Positions 1 through 8,369 of a stretch of DNA of 10,582 nt are shown in pieces. The stretch comes from Flavobacterium psychrophilum (GTDB lineage: Bacteria > Bacteroidota > Bacteroidia > Flavobacteriales > Flavobacteriaceae): assembly GCA_945872875.1 (NCBI GenBank), contig CAMCBB010000062.1:1-10582 (forward strand). The letters are read 5' to 3'. The position numbers and the translations under genes are program-made. Numbering within the stretch: the first letter of the stretch is position 1; each line of letters starts with the position of its first letter. The notes beneath the pieces are model-generated. The model saw nothing but the letters and a program-made list of their open reading frames with translations. It had not been told where the DNA came from and made no database searches.

Positions 1-1020
1 TTACAATTCACAGAAGATTATACCGACATCTACAATTTAATTGGAATGGAATATCTCTTTATGGACAATTTAGAAATGGCAAAAGTCAATTTCATAAAGT
101 GTTTGGAAGAAGAAATTGATGACCAATCTTCAATATATAATGTAGTTTATTGCTTTGAATTTTTAGACCAAAATCTAGAAGCTATAGAATATTTAAAAAA
201 ATACATTGACAAAAACCCCTATTCTGAAATTGCATGGCATCAAATAGGGCGTTTATATTATGGAATAAAGGACTATGAAAATGCGGTTCGTTCATTTGAA
301 TACGCTACCTATATTGACGAATATTTTGTAGGAGCCCACATGGAAAAAGGAAAAGCATTGGAGCGTTTAAAGCGTTATGAAGAAGCTATTGAAAGTTATG
401 CTAAGACAATTGAACTTGATGACCCTACCTCCTATGCTTTATTGCGAATTGGTAAAAGTCATGAAAAATTAGGACACATGAAAGAGGCATTAGCATTTTT
501 CAATAAAACAGTGCATGAAGACCCACTATTAGATAAAGGTTGGATTGCAATTACTGATTTTTATGTTCGTCAAAAAAAATATGAAAAAGCTTTAGAACAT
601 GTTAATAAAGCGCTTTCAATTGATGACCAAAATCAAGCCTATTGGAAACGATTTGCCTCCATAAATAAAGCAATGAATTTATTTGAAGATGCCGAATATG
701 GGTACAGAAAAGCAGTTGAATTAGGAGATTATCAGCTGGACACCTGGTTATTTTGGGTTGATGTCTTAGTTAATTTGTCAGAGATAGATAGCGCCATACT
801 TACACTTTTGCAAGCTTCAGAATATTTTCCAGAAGAATATGAAGTAGAATATCGCTTAGCCGGATTATATTTTATGCAAAATGAAACCGAGAAAGGTTGC
901 TTTCATTTAAGTAATGGTTTGCGATTGAATTTTAATAATCAATCAGTACTAGAGGAATTATTTCCATCTGTTTGGAGCATGAAAAAAGTGCAATCCTTTA
1001 TCAGCAAGCACAAACAATAA
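1..1020 (+). CDS. TPR-repeat protein, 5' end missing (runs off left edge)
   Basis: The frame is open from base 1 to the TAA at 1018-1020, giving 339 visible residues. The 15 codons before the first ATG (46) read as normal protein, so that ATG is probably internal and the true start lies outside the window. The protein is a chain of roughly 34-residue helical repeats with TPR spacing: small residue plus aromatic pairs such as AWHQIGRLYY and KGWIAITDFY, and unit ends such as YENAVRSFEYA, YEEAIESYAKTIELD and YEKALEHVNKALSID. I count about eight or nine units. No signal peptide or membrane segment is visible in this part, so it is probably cytosolic and acts as a protein-binding scaffold; the partner cannot be told. 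It is followed without a gap by a TonB-C-domain gene and aroE, so it is likely cotranscribed with them. TPR assignment is secure; the specific function is unknown. Confidence 0.9.
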   Translation, partial: LQFTEDYTDIYNLIGMEYLFMDNLEMAKVNFIKCLEEEIDDQSSIYNVVYCFEFLDQNLEAIEYLKKYIDKNPYSEIAWHQIGRLYYGIKDYENAVRSFEYATYIDEYFVGAHMEKGKALERLKRYEEAIESYAKTIELDDPTSYALLRIGKSHEKLGHMKEALAFFNKTVHEDPLLDKGWIAITDFYVRQKKYEKALEHVNKALSIDDQNQAYWKRFASINKAMNLFEDAEYGYRKAVELGDYQLDTWLFWVDVLVNLSEIDSAILTLLQASEYFPEEYEVEYRLAGLYFMQNETEKGCFHLSNGLRLNFNNQSVLEELFPSVWSMKKVQSFISKHKQ

Positions 1021-1559
1021 TGAGAAAAAATATTTTGTTTTTTGCACTTTTTACGATTACTTGTTGTTTTGGTCAAACCAAAAAAATAAAATCAAATCCT
1101 AAAAACACTCCGAAAGCAATTGAAGTTAAAGAAATACCAATTGAAGAAAGGATTAACCACATAGAGCTAAAAGCTGACGATGAATCAATTATGATTGATG
1201 CAGGTCCAATAATTAAAGAGGAAGATGAAAATCAATTTTATAATACCGCTGGAGTAGAAGTTAAACCAGAATTCCCTGGCGGTAATGATAAATTAACAAC
1301 TTACTTTTCAAAATATTTCCAATACTCTGATGAAATGAAAGAAGCGGAATTAAGAGGAAAAATATTTGCAAGCTTTTTAGTGGAACGGGATGGTTCTATA
1401 ACAGACATCAAAATAATTCGAGGATTAGGTTACGGAACAGAAAAAGCAGCACTCGATGTATTAAAAAAAATGCCGAGATGGAATCCAGGCGAACAAAATG
1501 GTAAAAAAGTGAGGTGCTCCTATATAGTTCCAATTACAATCTATGCTAACAAACAATAA
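1020..1559 (+). CDS. Secreted TonB C-terminal-domain protein
   Basis: The product has 179 residues. I chose the ATG at 1020 rather than the in-frame ATG at 972 because it gives a classic signal peptide (MRKNILFFALFTITCCFG, likely cut before Gln19) and a stop-start overlap (TAATG) with the TPR gene; the upstream start would put 16 polar residues before the signal. Residues 20-80 are a charged, probably flexible linker. Residues 81-88 (VKPEFPGG) begin the motif that precedes the TonB C-terminal fold in many Bacteroidota proteins, and residues 110-175 hold the fold itself (FLVERDGSITDIKIIRGLG, then MPRWNPGEQNGKKVR). True TonB is anchored in the inner membrane by an N-terminal helix and drives outer-membrane receptors with ExbB/ExbD. 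Here the hydrophobic stretch looks cleavable and no exbB/exbD is nearby, so a soluble periplasmic role seems likelier than energy transduction. The domain call is firm; the role is inferred. Confidence 0.87.
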   Translation: MRKNILFFALFTITCCFGQTKKIKSNPKNTPKAIEVKEIPIEERINHIELKADDESIMIDAGPIIKEEDENQFYNTAGVEVKPEFPGGNDKLTTYFSKYFQYSDEMKEAELRGKIFASFLVERDGSITDIKIIRGLGYGTEKAALDVLKKMPRWNPGEQNGKKVRCSYIVPITIYANKQ

Positions 1560-2289
1560 AAAATTCGGATTGATTGGAAAAGATATTTCATATTCTTTTT
1601 CAAAAAAATATTTCACCGAAAAATTTGCACAGGATTTGTATGAAGATTGTTCTTATGAAAATTTTGACATCCTTAATATTGAAGATTTTCCAAGCATTTT
1701 AAAAAACAATCCCAACTTAAAAGGTCTTAATGTAACCATACCTTACAAAGAGTCAATCATCCCCTATTTGGATACCGTCTCAGATAAAGCCTTTCAAATT
1801 GGTGCGGTTAATGTAATTCGTTTTACCAAAAAAGGAAATTTAAAAGGTTATAATTCTGATTGGTTTGGATTTAAAAAGTCGCTAGAACCCCTATTGCAAG
1901 CTCACCATAAAAAAGCACTAATTCTGGGTACTGGTGGCGCTGCTAAAGCAGTTGCTTTTGCCTTAGAACAACTCGGAATAACCTATTCTTTTGTTTCCAG
2001 AGAAGCCAACCCAAACACAATTGACTATTCTTTAATTAACGCTACAACATTTGATAATCATCAAATAATAATTAACTGTACTCCAGTTGGAACTAGCCCG
2101 AACACAAAAGAGTTCCCTCCTATTCCATACACCTATTTTAGTAACCAACACATTGCCTTCGATTTAATATATAATCCAGAAGAAACCGAGTTCTTGAAGA
2201 AAGCAAAAAAACAAGGAGCAATTATAAAAAACGGTTATGAAATGCTCGTTTATCAAGCAGAAAAAGCTTGGAAAATTTGGAATAAATAG
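1543..2289 (+). CDS. aroE: Shikimate dehydrogenase (NADP+)
   Basis: The protein (248 residues) reduces 3-dehydroshikimate to shikimate with NADPH, the fourth step of the shikimate pathway to chorismate and aromatic amino acids, in the cytosol. Visible motifs in order: the substrate serines in SYSFSKKYF (Ser18, Ser20); GLNVTIPYKE at 61-70 with the likely catalytic Lys69; IGAVNVI at 86-92; GYNSD with the catalytic Asp106; the NADP glycine loop GTGGAAKA at 129-136; SRE at 152-154, where Arg153 probably contacts the cofactor 2'-phosphate; CTPVGTSPN at 179-187; DLIYNPEET at 207-215; and GYEMLVYQA at 231-239 with Gln238. The usual HSxSP signature is YSFSK here, lacking the proline, which I believe is common in this phylum. 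The length is slightly short of the roughly 270 residues of E. coli AroE. The ATG at 1543 lies 17 bases inside the preceding gene, suggesting coupled translation. Confidence 0.96.
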   Translation: MLTNNKKFGLIGKDISYSFSKKYFTEKFAQDLYEDCSYENFDILNIEDFPSILKNNPNLKGLNVTIPYKESIIPYLDTVSDKAFQIGAVNVIRFTKKGNLKGYNSDWFGFKKSLEPLLQAHHKKALILGTGGAAKAVAFALEQLGITYSFVSREANPNTIDYSLINATTFDNHQIIINCTPVGTSPNTKEFPPIPYTYFSNQHIAFDLIYNPEETEFLKKAKKQGAIIKNGYEMLVYQAEKAWKIWNK

Positions 2290-2321
2290 TTTCTTTTTAA
2301 CATAATTAAAACAGAAGAAAC
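2289..2321 (+). terminator. Possible weak AT-rich terminator hairpin after aroE
   Basis: Immediately after the aroE stop, TTTTAA (2295-2300) can pair with TTAAAA (2306-2311) around a 5-base loop, and the stem can be prolonged by GTTTCT (2289-2294) with AGAAAC (2316-2321) across a 4-base bulge. It sits where a terminator would be expected, just before a promoter. It is AT-rich and no U-tract follows, so it may be too weak to act alone. Confidence 0.3.
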
Positions 2322-2329
2322 CCTAAATC

Positions 2330-2360
2330 TTTGTTATTTACCTATACTTTATTATCTTTA
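2330..2360 (+). promoter_or_regulatory. Bacteroidota-type promoter for the DUF349 gene
   Basis: A -33 element TTTG (2330-2333), a 19-base spacer and a -7 element TATCTTTA (2353-2360) match the Bacteroidota consensus TTTG / TAnnTTTG at all positions but the last. Transcription would start near 2366-2368, leaving a leader of about 40 bases before the ATG at 2406. It lies in the only gap between aroE and the DUF349 gene. Confidence 0.6.
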
Positions 2361-2405
2361 GCCCTCCAAAAAAGGACTATTTTATAACCTTACACATTTA
2401 AAAAA

Positions 2406-4460
2406 ATGTCAGAAGAATTGAATGATAACCTACCAGTTAACGAAAACGCGGTAGATGGAAATGAGAATTTAGAATCTCAGGAAACTGTTTCAACTGAAAA
2501 TCAAGAAGTTGAAATTACTGATCAGCCAATTGTTGAAATTGCTGAAGTTGCTGCGCCTTTAGTTGAAAATCAAACCGAAGAGGTTGTTGAAGAAACTACT
2601 GCAATTATTGAAGAAGTAATCGAAGTTGCTCCAGCAGATACAATAATAGAGGATAGTGAAGTGGCTATGAATGCCATTGCTGATGCCAATGCCGAAGAAA
2701 GTGAAGACGAAACATTAATTGGACGTCACGATATTCCGTTGCAAGACTATGAAGCAATGCCAATGGAAAAATTGGTTGAAGAATTAGAAGTTCTTGTTGC
2801 TGCAGAAAAAGTAATGTCGGTGCGTGAGCATGTTGAAGAAATTAAAAAAGCATTTTTATCGAAATATCACCATTTTAATGAAGTGAAAAAAGATGAATTT
2901 CATGCTGAAAACACAGAATCTACAGAAGAGTTTCATTTTAGTTTTCCTTTAAAAACTAAGTTTGATTCATTATACAATCAATACAGAGACAAAAAAAATG
3001 CTCATTTCAAGTCTTTGCAAAATAATTTACAAGCTAATTTAGAAAACCGCTTACATCTTGTTGAAGAATTAAAAAACCTAGTAAACAATCAAACAGGAAC
3101 TATTGCAAATTCTCTAAAACAATTGAATGACATTAGAGAAAGATGGAAAAATGCAGGTCCAATTCCAAAAGATAAATACAACCATGTTTGGAATAATTTC
3201 CATTTTCATATCGAAAATTTCTACGACTTCTTGCATTTAGACCGTGAAGCACGAGATATTGATTTTAAAAACAATTTAGAGCAAAAACAAAAAATTATAG
3301 CTCGAGTTGTCGAATTGGTAAACGAGTCAGACATTAATAAATCGTTCCGTGAATTGCAAGATTTACATAGAATTTGGAAAGAAGATATTGGTCCGGTTTC
3401 TAGAGAAAATAGAGAAGAAATTTGGAAACAGTTTAGCGACTTAACCAAACAAATGCACGATAAAAGAGAAGCCTACTATGAAGGTTTTAGAGCGAAAGAA
3501 ACAGACAATTTAGAAAAGAAAAAAGGCCTTATCGCTCAATTGGAAATACTTGCTCAAGAAAAAGTAGATACACACCAAGCTTGGCTTAATCAAATCACTA
3601 AAGTTGAAGCGTTACGCAATGAGTTTTTTGCTACCGGCAAAGTACCATCGGAGGTTAACGAAGCTACTTGGACGGCTTTTAAAACTGCAGTACGCAACTT
3701 TAACTTACTTAAAAATTCTTTCTATAAAGAAATCAAAAAAGACCAAAACGATAATTTAAGCAAAAAACAAGCTTTAGTAAATAAAGCAAACGAGCTTAAA
3801 GTAAGTGATGATTTTGCAGCTACTACTCCAATCATGAAACAAATTCAAGAGGAATGGAAATTGATAGGTCATGTACCAAGAAAATTTTCAGATGTACTTT
3901 GGAAGGAATTCAAAGGAGCTTGTAATCATTATTTTGAAAGATTAAAAGAAAGCAAATCGGAAGAAAATGCAGAAGAAGTAGCTGCATTTGAAAAGAAAAA
4001 AGAATACCTAGAAGGATTAAGAGCATTCGAATTGATTGGTGATCACAAAACCGATTTAGATGCCATAAAAGCGCACATTGAGGCTTGGAAAGCAATTGGG
4101 AAAGTACCGTTTAACCGAAGACATATTGAAGGAAAATTCAATAAAATATTAGATGCTTTATTCGAAAAATTAAGCTCAAGCAAAAAAGAAAGCGACATGT
4201 TGCGTTTTGCTAATAAGCTTGGAAATATTGAGGATAGTAGAAAAATAGATAATGAAAGAATTTTTATTATGCGCAAAATTGACGAAGTGCAAAATGAAAT
4301 TTTCCAATTAGAAAACAACATTCAATTTTTTCAAAATGCTAAAAATGCCAAGAAAGAAAATTCTATTGTTACCGAAGTGAGAAAAAACATTGAAAGACAC
4401 AAAGAAGAACTTCAAACTTGGAAAGAGAAATTAATTCAAATTAAGAATTTAAATAATTAA
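2406..4460 (+). CDS. DUF349 repeat protein
   Basis: The product has 684 residues and is of unknown function. Residues 1-105 are strongly acidic and low in complexity (Glu/Val/Ala-rich) and probably disordered. The body contains five DUF349 units, each with a core of the type W-K-x-x-G-x-V-P followed by a basic/aromatic helix: WKNAGPIP (247-254), WKEDIGPVS (324-332), FFATGKVP (407-414), WKLIGHVP (484-491) and WKAIGKVP (561-568). The core glycines lie at 251, 329, 411, 488 and 565, so the period is about 77-82 residues. Unit 3 has Phe instead of Trp and unit 2 has one extra residue. The C-terminus (610-684) is rich in Lys/Glu and probably a coiled coil. There is no signal peptide or membrane segment, so it should be cytosolic. 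It has its own promoter and a strong hairpin downstream, so it is probably a single-gene unit. Family assignment is confident from the repeats; no biochemical role can be given. Confidence 0.93.
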   Translation: MSEELNDNLPVNENAVDGNENLESQETVSTENQEVEITDQPIVEIAEVAAPLVENQTEEVVEETTAIIEEVIEVAPADTIIEDSEVAMNAIADANAEESEDETLIGRHDIPLQDYEAMPMEKLVEELEVLVAAEKVMSVREHVEEIKKAFLSKYHHFNEVKKDEFHAENTESTEEFHFSFPLKTKFDSLYNQYRDKKNAHFKSLQNNLQANLENRLHLVEELKNLVNNQTGTIANSLKQLNDIRERWKNAGPIPKDKYNHVWNNFHFHIENFYDFLHLDREARDIDFKNNLEQKQKIIARVVELVNESDINKSFRELQDLHRIWKEDIGPVSRENREEIWKQFSDLTKQMHDKREAYYEGFRAKETDNLEKKKGLIAQLEILAQEKVDTHQAWLNQITKVEALRNEFFATGKVPSEVNEATWTAFKTAVRNFNLLKNSFYKEIKKDQNDNLSKKQALVNKANELKVSDDFAATTPIMKQIQEEWKLIGHVPRKFSDVLWKEFKGACNHYFERLKESKSEENAEEVAAFEKKKEYLEGLRAFELIGDHKTDLDAIKAHIEAWKAIGKVPFNRRHIEGKFNKILDALFEKLSSSKKESDMLRFANKLGNIEDSRKIDNERIFIMRKIDEVQNEIFQLENNIQFFQNAKNAKKENSIVTEVRKNIERHKEELQTWKEKLIQIKNLNN

Positions 4461-4487
4461 TTTTTTAAATTATATTTTCTACAAAAA

Positions 4488-4515
4488 AAATCCCCAACTT
4501 TTCAGTTGGGGATTT
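4488..4515. terminator. Bidirectional terminator between the DUF349 gene and secA
   Basis: A perfect 12-bp stem with CCCCAAC/GTTGGGG at its core (arms 4488-4499 and 4504-4515) closes a 4-base TTTC loop. It sits midway in the 70-base gap between two convergent genes. On the minus strand the stem runs into eight U (complement of the A-run at 4483-4490), an ideal intrinsic terminator for secA. On the plus strand the tail is TTTATTATTAATT, weaker but usable for the DUF349 gene. Confidence 0.9.
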
Positions 4516-4530
4516 ATTATTAATTATAAA

Positions 4531-7500
4531 CTAAACTAAAACCCATTCGCCACTCGCAAGCATGCTTTCGGCTTTTTTGAATTTCATCGTTTCTGTTTTT
4601 CCACTCATGACATGTTTGATTGTCACGTTGTCGTTTCTATTAATTTTTGGCTGATCGCGAACAATAGTTTCGGTAACTTGTCTTTGTTGTGTTTGACCCG
4701 CCTCGTGATTTCTTTCTGCTAATTCATCTGAATTCAAAACCTCATCTTTAGATTCGGTGTAATTCACTTTGCGTTTTACTTCTTTAGCTTCCTGAATGGT
4801 ATTGTTTTGCTGAGGCAAATCTCCTTTAAACAAGAAAGAAATTACTTCTTTATTCACACCGTCCAACATATTTCTAAACAAATTAAAGGCTTCTAATTTA
4901 TAAATCAATAGTGGATCTTTTTGTTCGTGAACTGCAAGCTGCACCGATGTTTTCAATTCATCCATTTTGCGTAAGTGCTTTTTCCAAGCTTCATCAACAA
5001 TAGCCAAAGTGATATTTTTCTCATAATCAGCAACTAGCTGTGCGCCTTGAGTATCAAATGCTTTCTTCAAATCGGTAACCACATTCAGCGATTTAATTCC
5101 ATCGGTAAACGGAACCACAATACGCTCGTATTGATTATTCGGATTTTTATAAACATCCGTAATGATTGGAAGTGCTTCTCTAGCTGTTCGTTCTGTCTTT
5201 TCGGTATAGAATTCCATTACGGCTTTGTATAATTTACCAGTCAATTCCATTTCCGACATTTTTTCAAAATCATTTGAAGAAAAAGGAGAGGTAATAGCAA
5301 AATAACGAATCAATTCAAATTCGAAATTTTTAAAATCATTGCTTGGTTTGTTATCATTTACAATAACCTCACAAGTATCATACATCATGTTTACAATGTC
5401 TAATTTCAATCGTTCTCCATGCAATGCATGACGACGACGTTTGTAAACTACTTCTCTTTGTGCATTCATAACGTCGTCATATTCTAACAAACGTTTACGA
5501 GTTCCAAAGTTATTTTCTTCTACTTTTTTCTGAGCTCTCTCAATTGATTTGGTCATCATAGAATGTTGAATCACTTCACCTTCTTTCAATCCCATTCTAT
5601 CCATAACTTTAGCTACTCTTTCTGAACCAAAAAGACGCATCAAGTTATCTTCTAAAGAAACATAAAATTGTGAACTTCCAGGATCACCTTGACGACCTGC
5701 ACGACCACGTAACTGTCGGTCTACACGACGTGAATCGTGACGCTCGGTTCCAATAATTGCTAAACCTCCGGCAGCTTTCACTTCGGGAGTTAACTTAATA
5801 TCGGTTCCACGACCTGCCATATTGGTTGCGATAGTTACCACTCCTGGTTTCCCTGCTTCAGCAACGATATCGGCTTCTTTTTTATGCATTTTTGCATTCA
5901 ATACATTGTGTGCTACACCACGCATTTTCAACATTCGGCTTAATAATTCAGAGATTTCTACCGATGTTGTTCCAATTAATACAGGTCTTCCTGAAGCTGA
6001 AAGTTGAGTTACATCTTCAATAACAGCATTGAATTTTTCACGAACAGAACGGTAAATTAAATCTTCTTTATCTTGACGAGAAATACCTCTATTAGTAGGG
6101 ATTTCAACTACATCTAATTTATATATTTCCCAAAGTTCTCCTGCCTCTGTAACTGCAGTTCCAGTCATCCCAGCCAATTTGCTGTACATACGGAAATAAT
6201 TTTGTAAGGTAATCGTTGCAAATGTTTGAGTTGCTGCTTCAATAGTCACTTGCTCTTTCGCCTCAATAGCTTGGTGTAATCCATCCGAATAACGACGACC
6301 ATCCATGATACGACCAGTTTGCTCATCAACAATCATGATTTTGTTATCCATGATTACATATTCCACATCTTTTTCAAAAAGGGTATATGCTTTTAATAAT
6401 TGAGTAAGGGTATGGATGCGTTCCGATTTAATTCCGAAATCTTGAAACAATTTTTCTTTAGCTTCCAACTCGGCATCTTTATCTAAATTTTGCTTTTCGA
6501 TGTTGGCAATTTCAGTTCCAATATCTGGAAGTACGAAGAACGTTTCATCGGTATCTTTAGACAAAAATTGAATTCCGTTATCGGTTAATTCAACTTGGTT
6601 GTTTTTTTCTTCAATTACAAAATACAAAGCTTCATCTACAAGTGGCATCTTTCTGTTGTTGTCGCTCATGTATTCGTTTTCTGTTTTTTGCAAAATTTGC
6701 TTAATTCCGTCTTCACTTAAAAATTTGATAAGTGCTTTGTTTTTTGGCAATGAACGGTAGGCACGCAATAATTGAAACCCTCCGTCTTTTGCATTTCCTT
6801 CTTTGATTAATTTTCTAGCTTCCGATAAAAAACCATTTGCCAATTGGCGTTGTAAGTTGTAAAGATTTTCAACTTTAGGTTTTAATTCGTTAAACTCATG
6901 ACGGTCTCCATCAGGCACCGGACCAGAAATAATCAATGGCGTTCTCGCATCATCAATCAATACCGAATCCACCTCATCGACAATTGCATAATTGTGTTTT
7001 CTTTGTACTAAATCTTCTGGAGAATGTGCCATATTATCTCTTAGATAATCAAAACCAAACTCATTGTTCGTTCCGTAAGTAATATCAGCTTCGTATGCTT
7101 TTCTTCTTTCGGCAGTATTTGGCGAGTGGTTATCAATACAATCTACCATTAATCCGTGGAATTCAAACAAGGGTGCTTTCCAGGTGCTATCACGCTTAGC
7201 AAGGTAATCATTCACGGTTACCAAATGTACTCCGTTTCCTGTTAAGGCATTTAAATATAAAGGCAGGGTTGCTACCAATGTTTTCCCCTCACCTGTTTGC
7301 ATCTCTGCAATTTTTCCTTCGTGCAATACAATACCACCAATTAACTGTACATCATAGTGAATCATATCCCAAGTGATTTCCTTTCCGGCAGCATTCCATT
7401 GGTTGGCCCAATTGGCTTGATCACCAACTAAAGTAACATAAGGTTTGGTTGCAGATAATTCTCTATCTTTTTCAGTAGCAGTAACTGTAATTGTAGTATT

Positions 7501-7875
7501 TTCTTTAAATCTTCTTGCGGTTTCTTTAACTACAGCAAAAGCTTCTGGAAGTATATCCATTAATACCTTTTCAGATATTTCGTAAGCTTCTTTTTCTAAA
7601 GCATCAATTGCATTGTAGATATCTTCTCTTAAATCAATATCAGAAGTATTTTCGGCTTCAATCTTTTTTGCTTCTATTTCGGCATCTTGTTTTGAACGAG
7701 CTTGTTTTATCTTCGCTTTGAACTCGGCTGTTTTAGCACGCAATTCATCGTGAGATAAAACCATAAGTGCTGGTTCTAGTGCTTTTACTTTGGCAATATA
7801 AGGTTGTGTAGCTTTTACATCTTTTTGAGATTTATCCCCTACAAATACTTTAAGTATACTATTTATGAAACTCAT
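4531..7875 (-). CDS. secA: Protein translocase ATPase SecA
   Basis: SecA is the ATP-driven motor that pushes preproteins through the SecYEG channel. The product has 1114 residues, against 901 in E. coli. Visible motifs: Walker A MQTGEGKT (192-199), [17 protein letters not shown] (266-282), Walker B/DEAD-type [16 protein letters not shown] (300-315), [20 protein letters not shown] (521-540), [10 protein letters not shown] (686-695) and motif [19 protein letters not shown] (721-737). The helical wing and two-helix-finger regions follow (about 770-1020; [16 protein letters not shown] at 959-974). Walker A is about 90 residues further in than in E. coli (102-109), because of a charged helical insertion after residue 55, and another insertion lies in the preprotein cross-linking region (about 320-440). 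The C-terminal tail (1020-1114) is polar, contains no cysteine and therefore lacks the SEC-C zinc motif. The start [17 protein letters not shown] is a normal SecA N-terminus. The gene has a strong terminator downstream and a 111-base gap upstream, so it is probably monocistronic. Confidence 0.99.
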   Translation of the reverse strand: MSFINSILKVFVGDKSQKDVKATQPYIAKVKALEPALMVLSHDELRAKTAEFKAKIKQARSKQDAEIEAKKIEAENTSDIDLREDIYNAIDALEKEAYEISEKVLMDILPEAFAVVKETARRFKENTTITVTATEKDRELSATKPYVTLVGDQANWANQWNAAGKEITWDMIHYDVQLIGGIVLHEGKIAEMQTGEGKTLVATLPLYLNALTGNGVHLVTVNDYLAKRDSTWKAPLFEFHGLMVDCIDNHSPNTAERRKAYEADITYGTNNEFGFDYLRDNMAHSPEDLVQRKHNYAIVDEVDSVLIDDARTPLIISGPVPDGDRHEFNELKPKVENLYNLQRQLANGFLSEARKLIKEGNAKDGGFQLLRAYRSLPKNKALIKFLSEDGIKQILQKTENEYMSDNNRKMPLVDEALYFVIEEKNNQVELTDNGIQFLSKDTDETFFVLPDIGTEIANIEKQNLDKDAELEAKEKLFQDFGIKSERIHTLTQLLKAYTLFEKDVEYVIMDNKIMIVDEQTGRIMDGRRYSDGLHQAIEAKEQVTIEAATQTFATITLQNYFRMYSKLAGMTGTAVTEAGELWEIYKLDVVEIPTNRGISRQDKEDLIYRSVREKFNAVIEDVTQLSASGRPVLIGTTSVEISELLSRMLKMRGVAHNVLNAKMHKKEADIVAEAGKPGVVTIATNMAGRGTDIKLTPEVKAAGGLAIIGTERHDSRRVDRQLRGRAGRQGDPGSSQFYVSLEDNLMRLFGSERVAKVMDRMGLKEGEVIQHSMMTKSIERAQKKVEENNFGTRKRLLEYDDVMNAQREVVYKRRRHALHGERLKLDIVNMMYDTCEVIVNDNKPSNDFKNFEFELIRYFAITSPFSSNDFEKMSEMELTGKLYKAVMEFYTEKTERTAREALPIITDVYKNPNNQYERIVVPFTDGIKSLNVVTDLKKAFDTQGAQLVADYEKNITLAIVDEAWKKHLRKMDELKTSVQLAVHEQKDPLLIYKLEAFNLFRNMLDGVNKEVISFLFKGDLPQQNNTIQEAKEVKRKVNYTESKDEVLNSDELAERNHEAGQTQQRQVTETIVRDQPKINRNDNVTIKHVMSGKTETMKFKKAESMLASGEWVLV

Positions 7876-7897
7876 AATTGGATATTTATATTTTGTT

Positions 7898-7924
7898 TTT
7901 CCTTTTTATAAACCAAAAAGGAAA
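7898..7924. repeat. Perfect 10-bp inverted repeat just upstream of secA
   Basis: TTTCCTTTTT (7898-7907) and AAAAAGGAAA (7915-7924) are exact reverse complements around a 7-base spacer. The element ends 22 bases before the secA start codon. It could be an operator or, if transcribed, a leader hairpin near the ribosome entry site. It is not followed by a clear U-tract on the minus strand, so it is a poor terminator. The arms are homopolymer-rich, so chance in AT-rich DNA is possible. Confidence 0.55.
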
Positions 7925-7952
7925 GTTATTTTTAACAAAAAAAAGCCCCAAA
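7921..7952 (-). promoter_or_regulatory. Tentative secA promoter
   Basis: Read on the minus strand, TTTG (complement of 7949-7952), a 20-base spacer and TAACTTTC (complement of 7921-7928) match TTTG / TAnnTTTG except for the last base. The predicted start near 7914 leaves a leader of about 40 bases. The -33 element falls inside the loop and arm of the upstream terminator, and the -7 overlaps one arm of the inverted repeat at 7898-7924. The match is weak, but it is the best in the gap. Confidence 0.3.
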
Positions 7953-7965
7953 GGAGACTTTTTTT
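7937..7965 (-). terminator. Intrinsic terminator of the DUF2795 gene
   Basis: On the minus strand an A-run plus G (7965-7958) pairs with C plus a T-run (7945-7937), with a GC-containing upper stem (CTCC against GGGG, one mismatch and one bulged base) and a 3-base loop at 7950-7952. The stem ends in eight U. It begins about 20 bases after the DUF2795 stop codon, as expected for a terminator that isolates it from secA. Confidence 0.7.
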
Positions 7966-7986
7966 CTGTGGTATTAATTATTTTTT

Positions 7987-8208
7987 TTAATATTCATCCT
8001 CATTCCAAAGATAATCTTCGTCTGTAGGATAATCTGGCCAAATTTCTTCCATTGATTCATATATCTCACCTTCATCTTCAATTGATTGTAGGTTTTCTAC
8101 TACTTCCAGGGGGGCACCTGCTCTAATAGCGTAGTCTATAAGTTCATCTTTGGTTGCTGGCCATGGCGCATCACTTAAATAAGATGCTAATTCTAATGTC
8201 CAATACAT
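7987..8208 (-). CDS. Small acidic DUF2795 protein
   Basis: The product has 73 residues, beginning MYWTLELASYLSDAPWPATK. The first half has the DUF2795 pattern: a short helix (LELASYL), the turn DAPWPATKDELIDYAIRAGA and the helix PLEVVENLQ, consistent with a small helical fold. The second half is very acidic and aromatic (EIWPDYPTDEDYLWNEDEY). I recognise this as a small protein widely conserved in Bacteroidota, with no known function. There is no signal peptide or membrane helix, so it should be cytosolic. The start is supported by a near-consensus promoter (8233-8262) about 20 bases upstream of the expected transcript start-to-ATG interval, and a terminator follows. It lies directly upstream of secA, but the terminator between them argues against obligatory cotranscription. 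Alternative functional assignments cannot be made from sequence alone. Confidence 0.88.
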   Translation of the reverse strand: MYWTLELASYLSDAPWPATKDELIDYAIRAGAPLEVVENLQSIEDEGEIYESMEEIWPDYPTDEDYLWNEDEY

Positions 8209-8232
8209 CTGCTTTCGATTTTATAATTTATG

Positions 8233-8262
8233 CAAAAATAATTTTTTAACTGAAAAAGTCAA
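8233..8262 (-). promoter_or_regulatory. Strong Bacteroidota-type promoter for the DUF2795 gene
   Basis: Read on the minus strand, TTG (complement of 8260-8262), a 19-base spacer and TATTTTTG (complement of 8233-8240) match TTG / TAnnTTTG completely. The predicted start near 8226 leaves a leader of about 18 bases before the ATG at 8208. This is the best promoter match in the window. The rest of the 161-base gap (8263-8369) shows no clear terminator for the adenosyltransferase gene. Confidence 0.7.
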
Positions 8263-8369
8263 GTAAAAAATGATTTATTTTCAAATTAAATTTAAGAACG
8301 TGTGTTTTTTCTCTTCTGTATTCGGTAATAACAAGTTAAAAACAGTAAATTGACACCTAGCATTGCAAA

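Noticed and set aside
46..48. ATG 46 as the start of the TPR gene
   Set aside because: The frame is open to base 1 and the upstream codons read as repeat-like protein, so the gene is more likely cut by the window edge.
972..1019. Longer N-terminus of the TonB-domain protein starting at ATG 972
   Set aside because: The 16 extra residues are polar, lie wholly within the TPR gene and would bury the signal peptide; ATG 1020 gives a normal signal sequence and a stop-start overlap.
8209..8369. Riboswitch or small gene in the gap between the adenosyltransferase and DUF2795 genes
   Set aside because: Apart from the promoter at 8233-8262 the sequence is plain AT-rich DNA with no strong hairpin and no coding frame of note.
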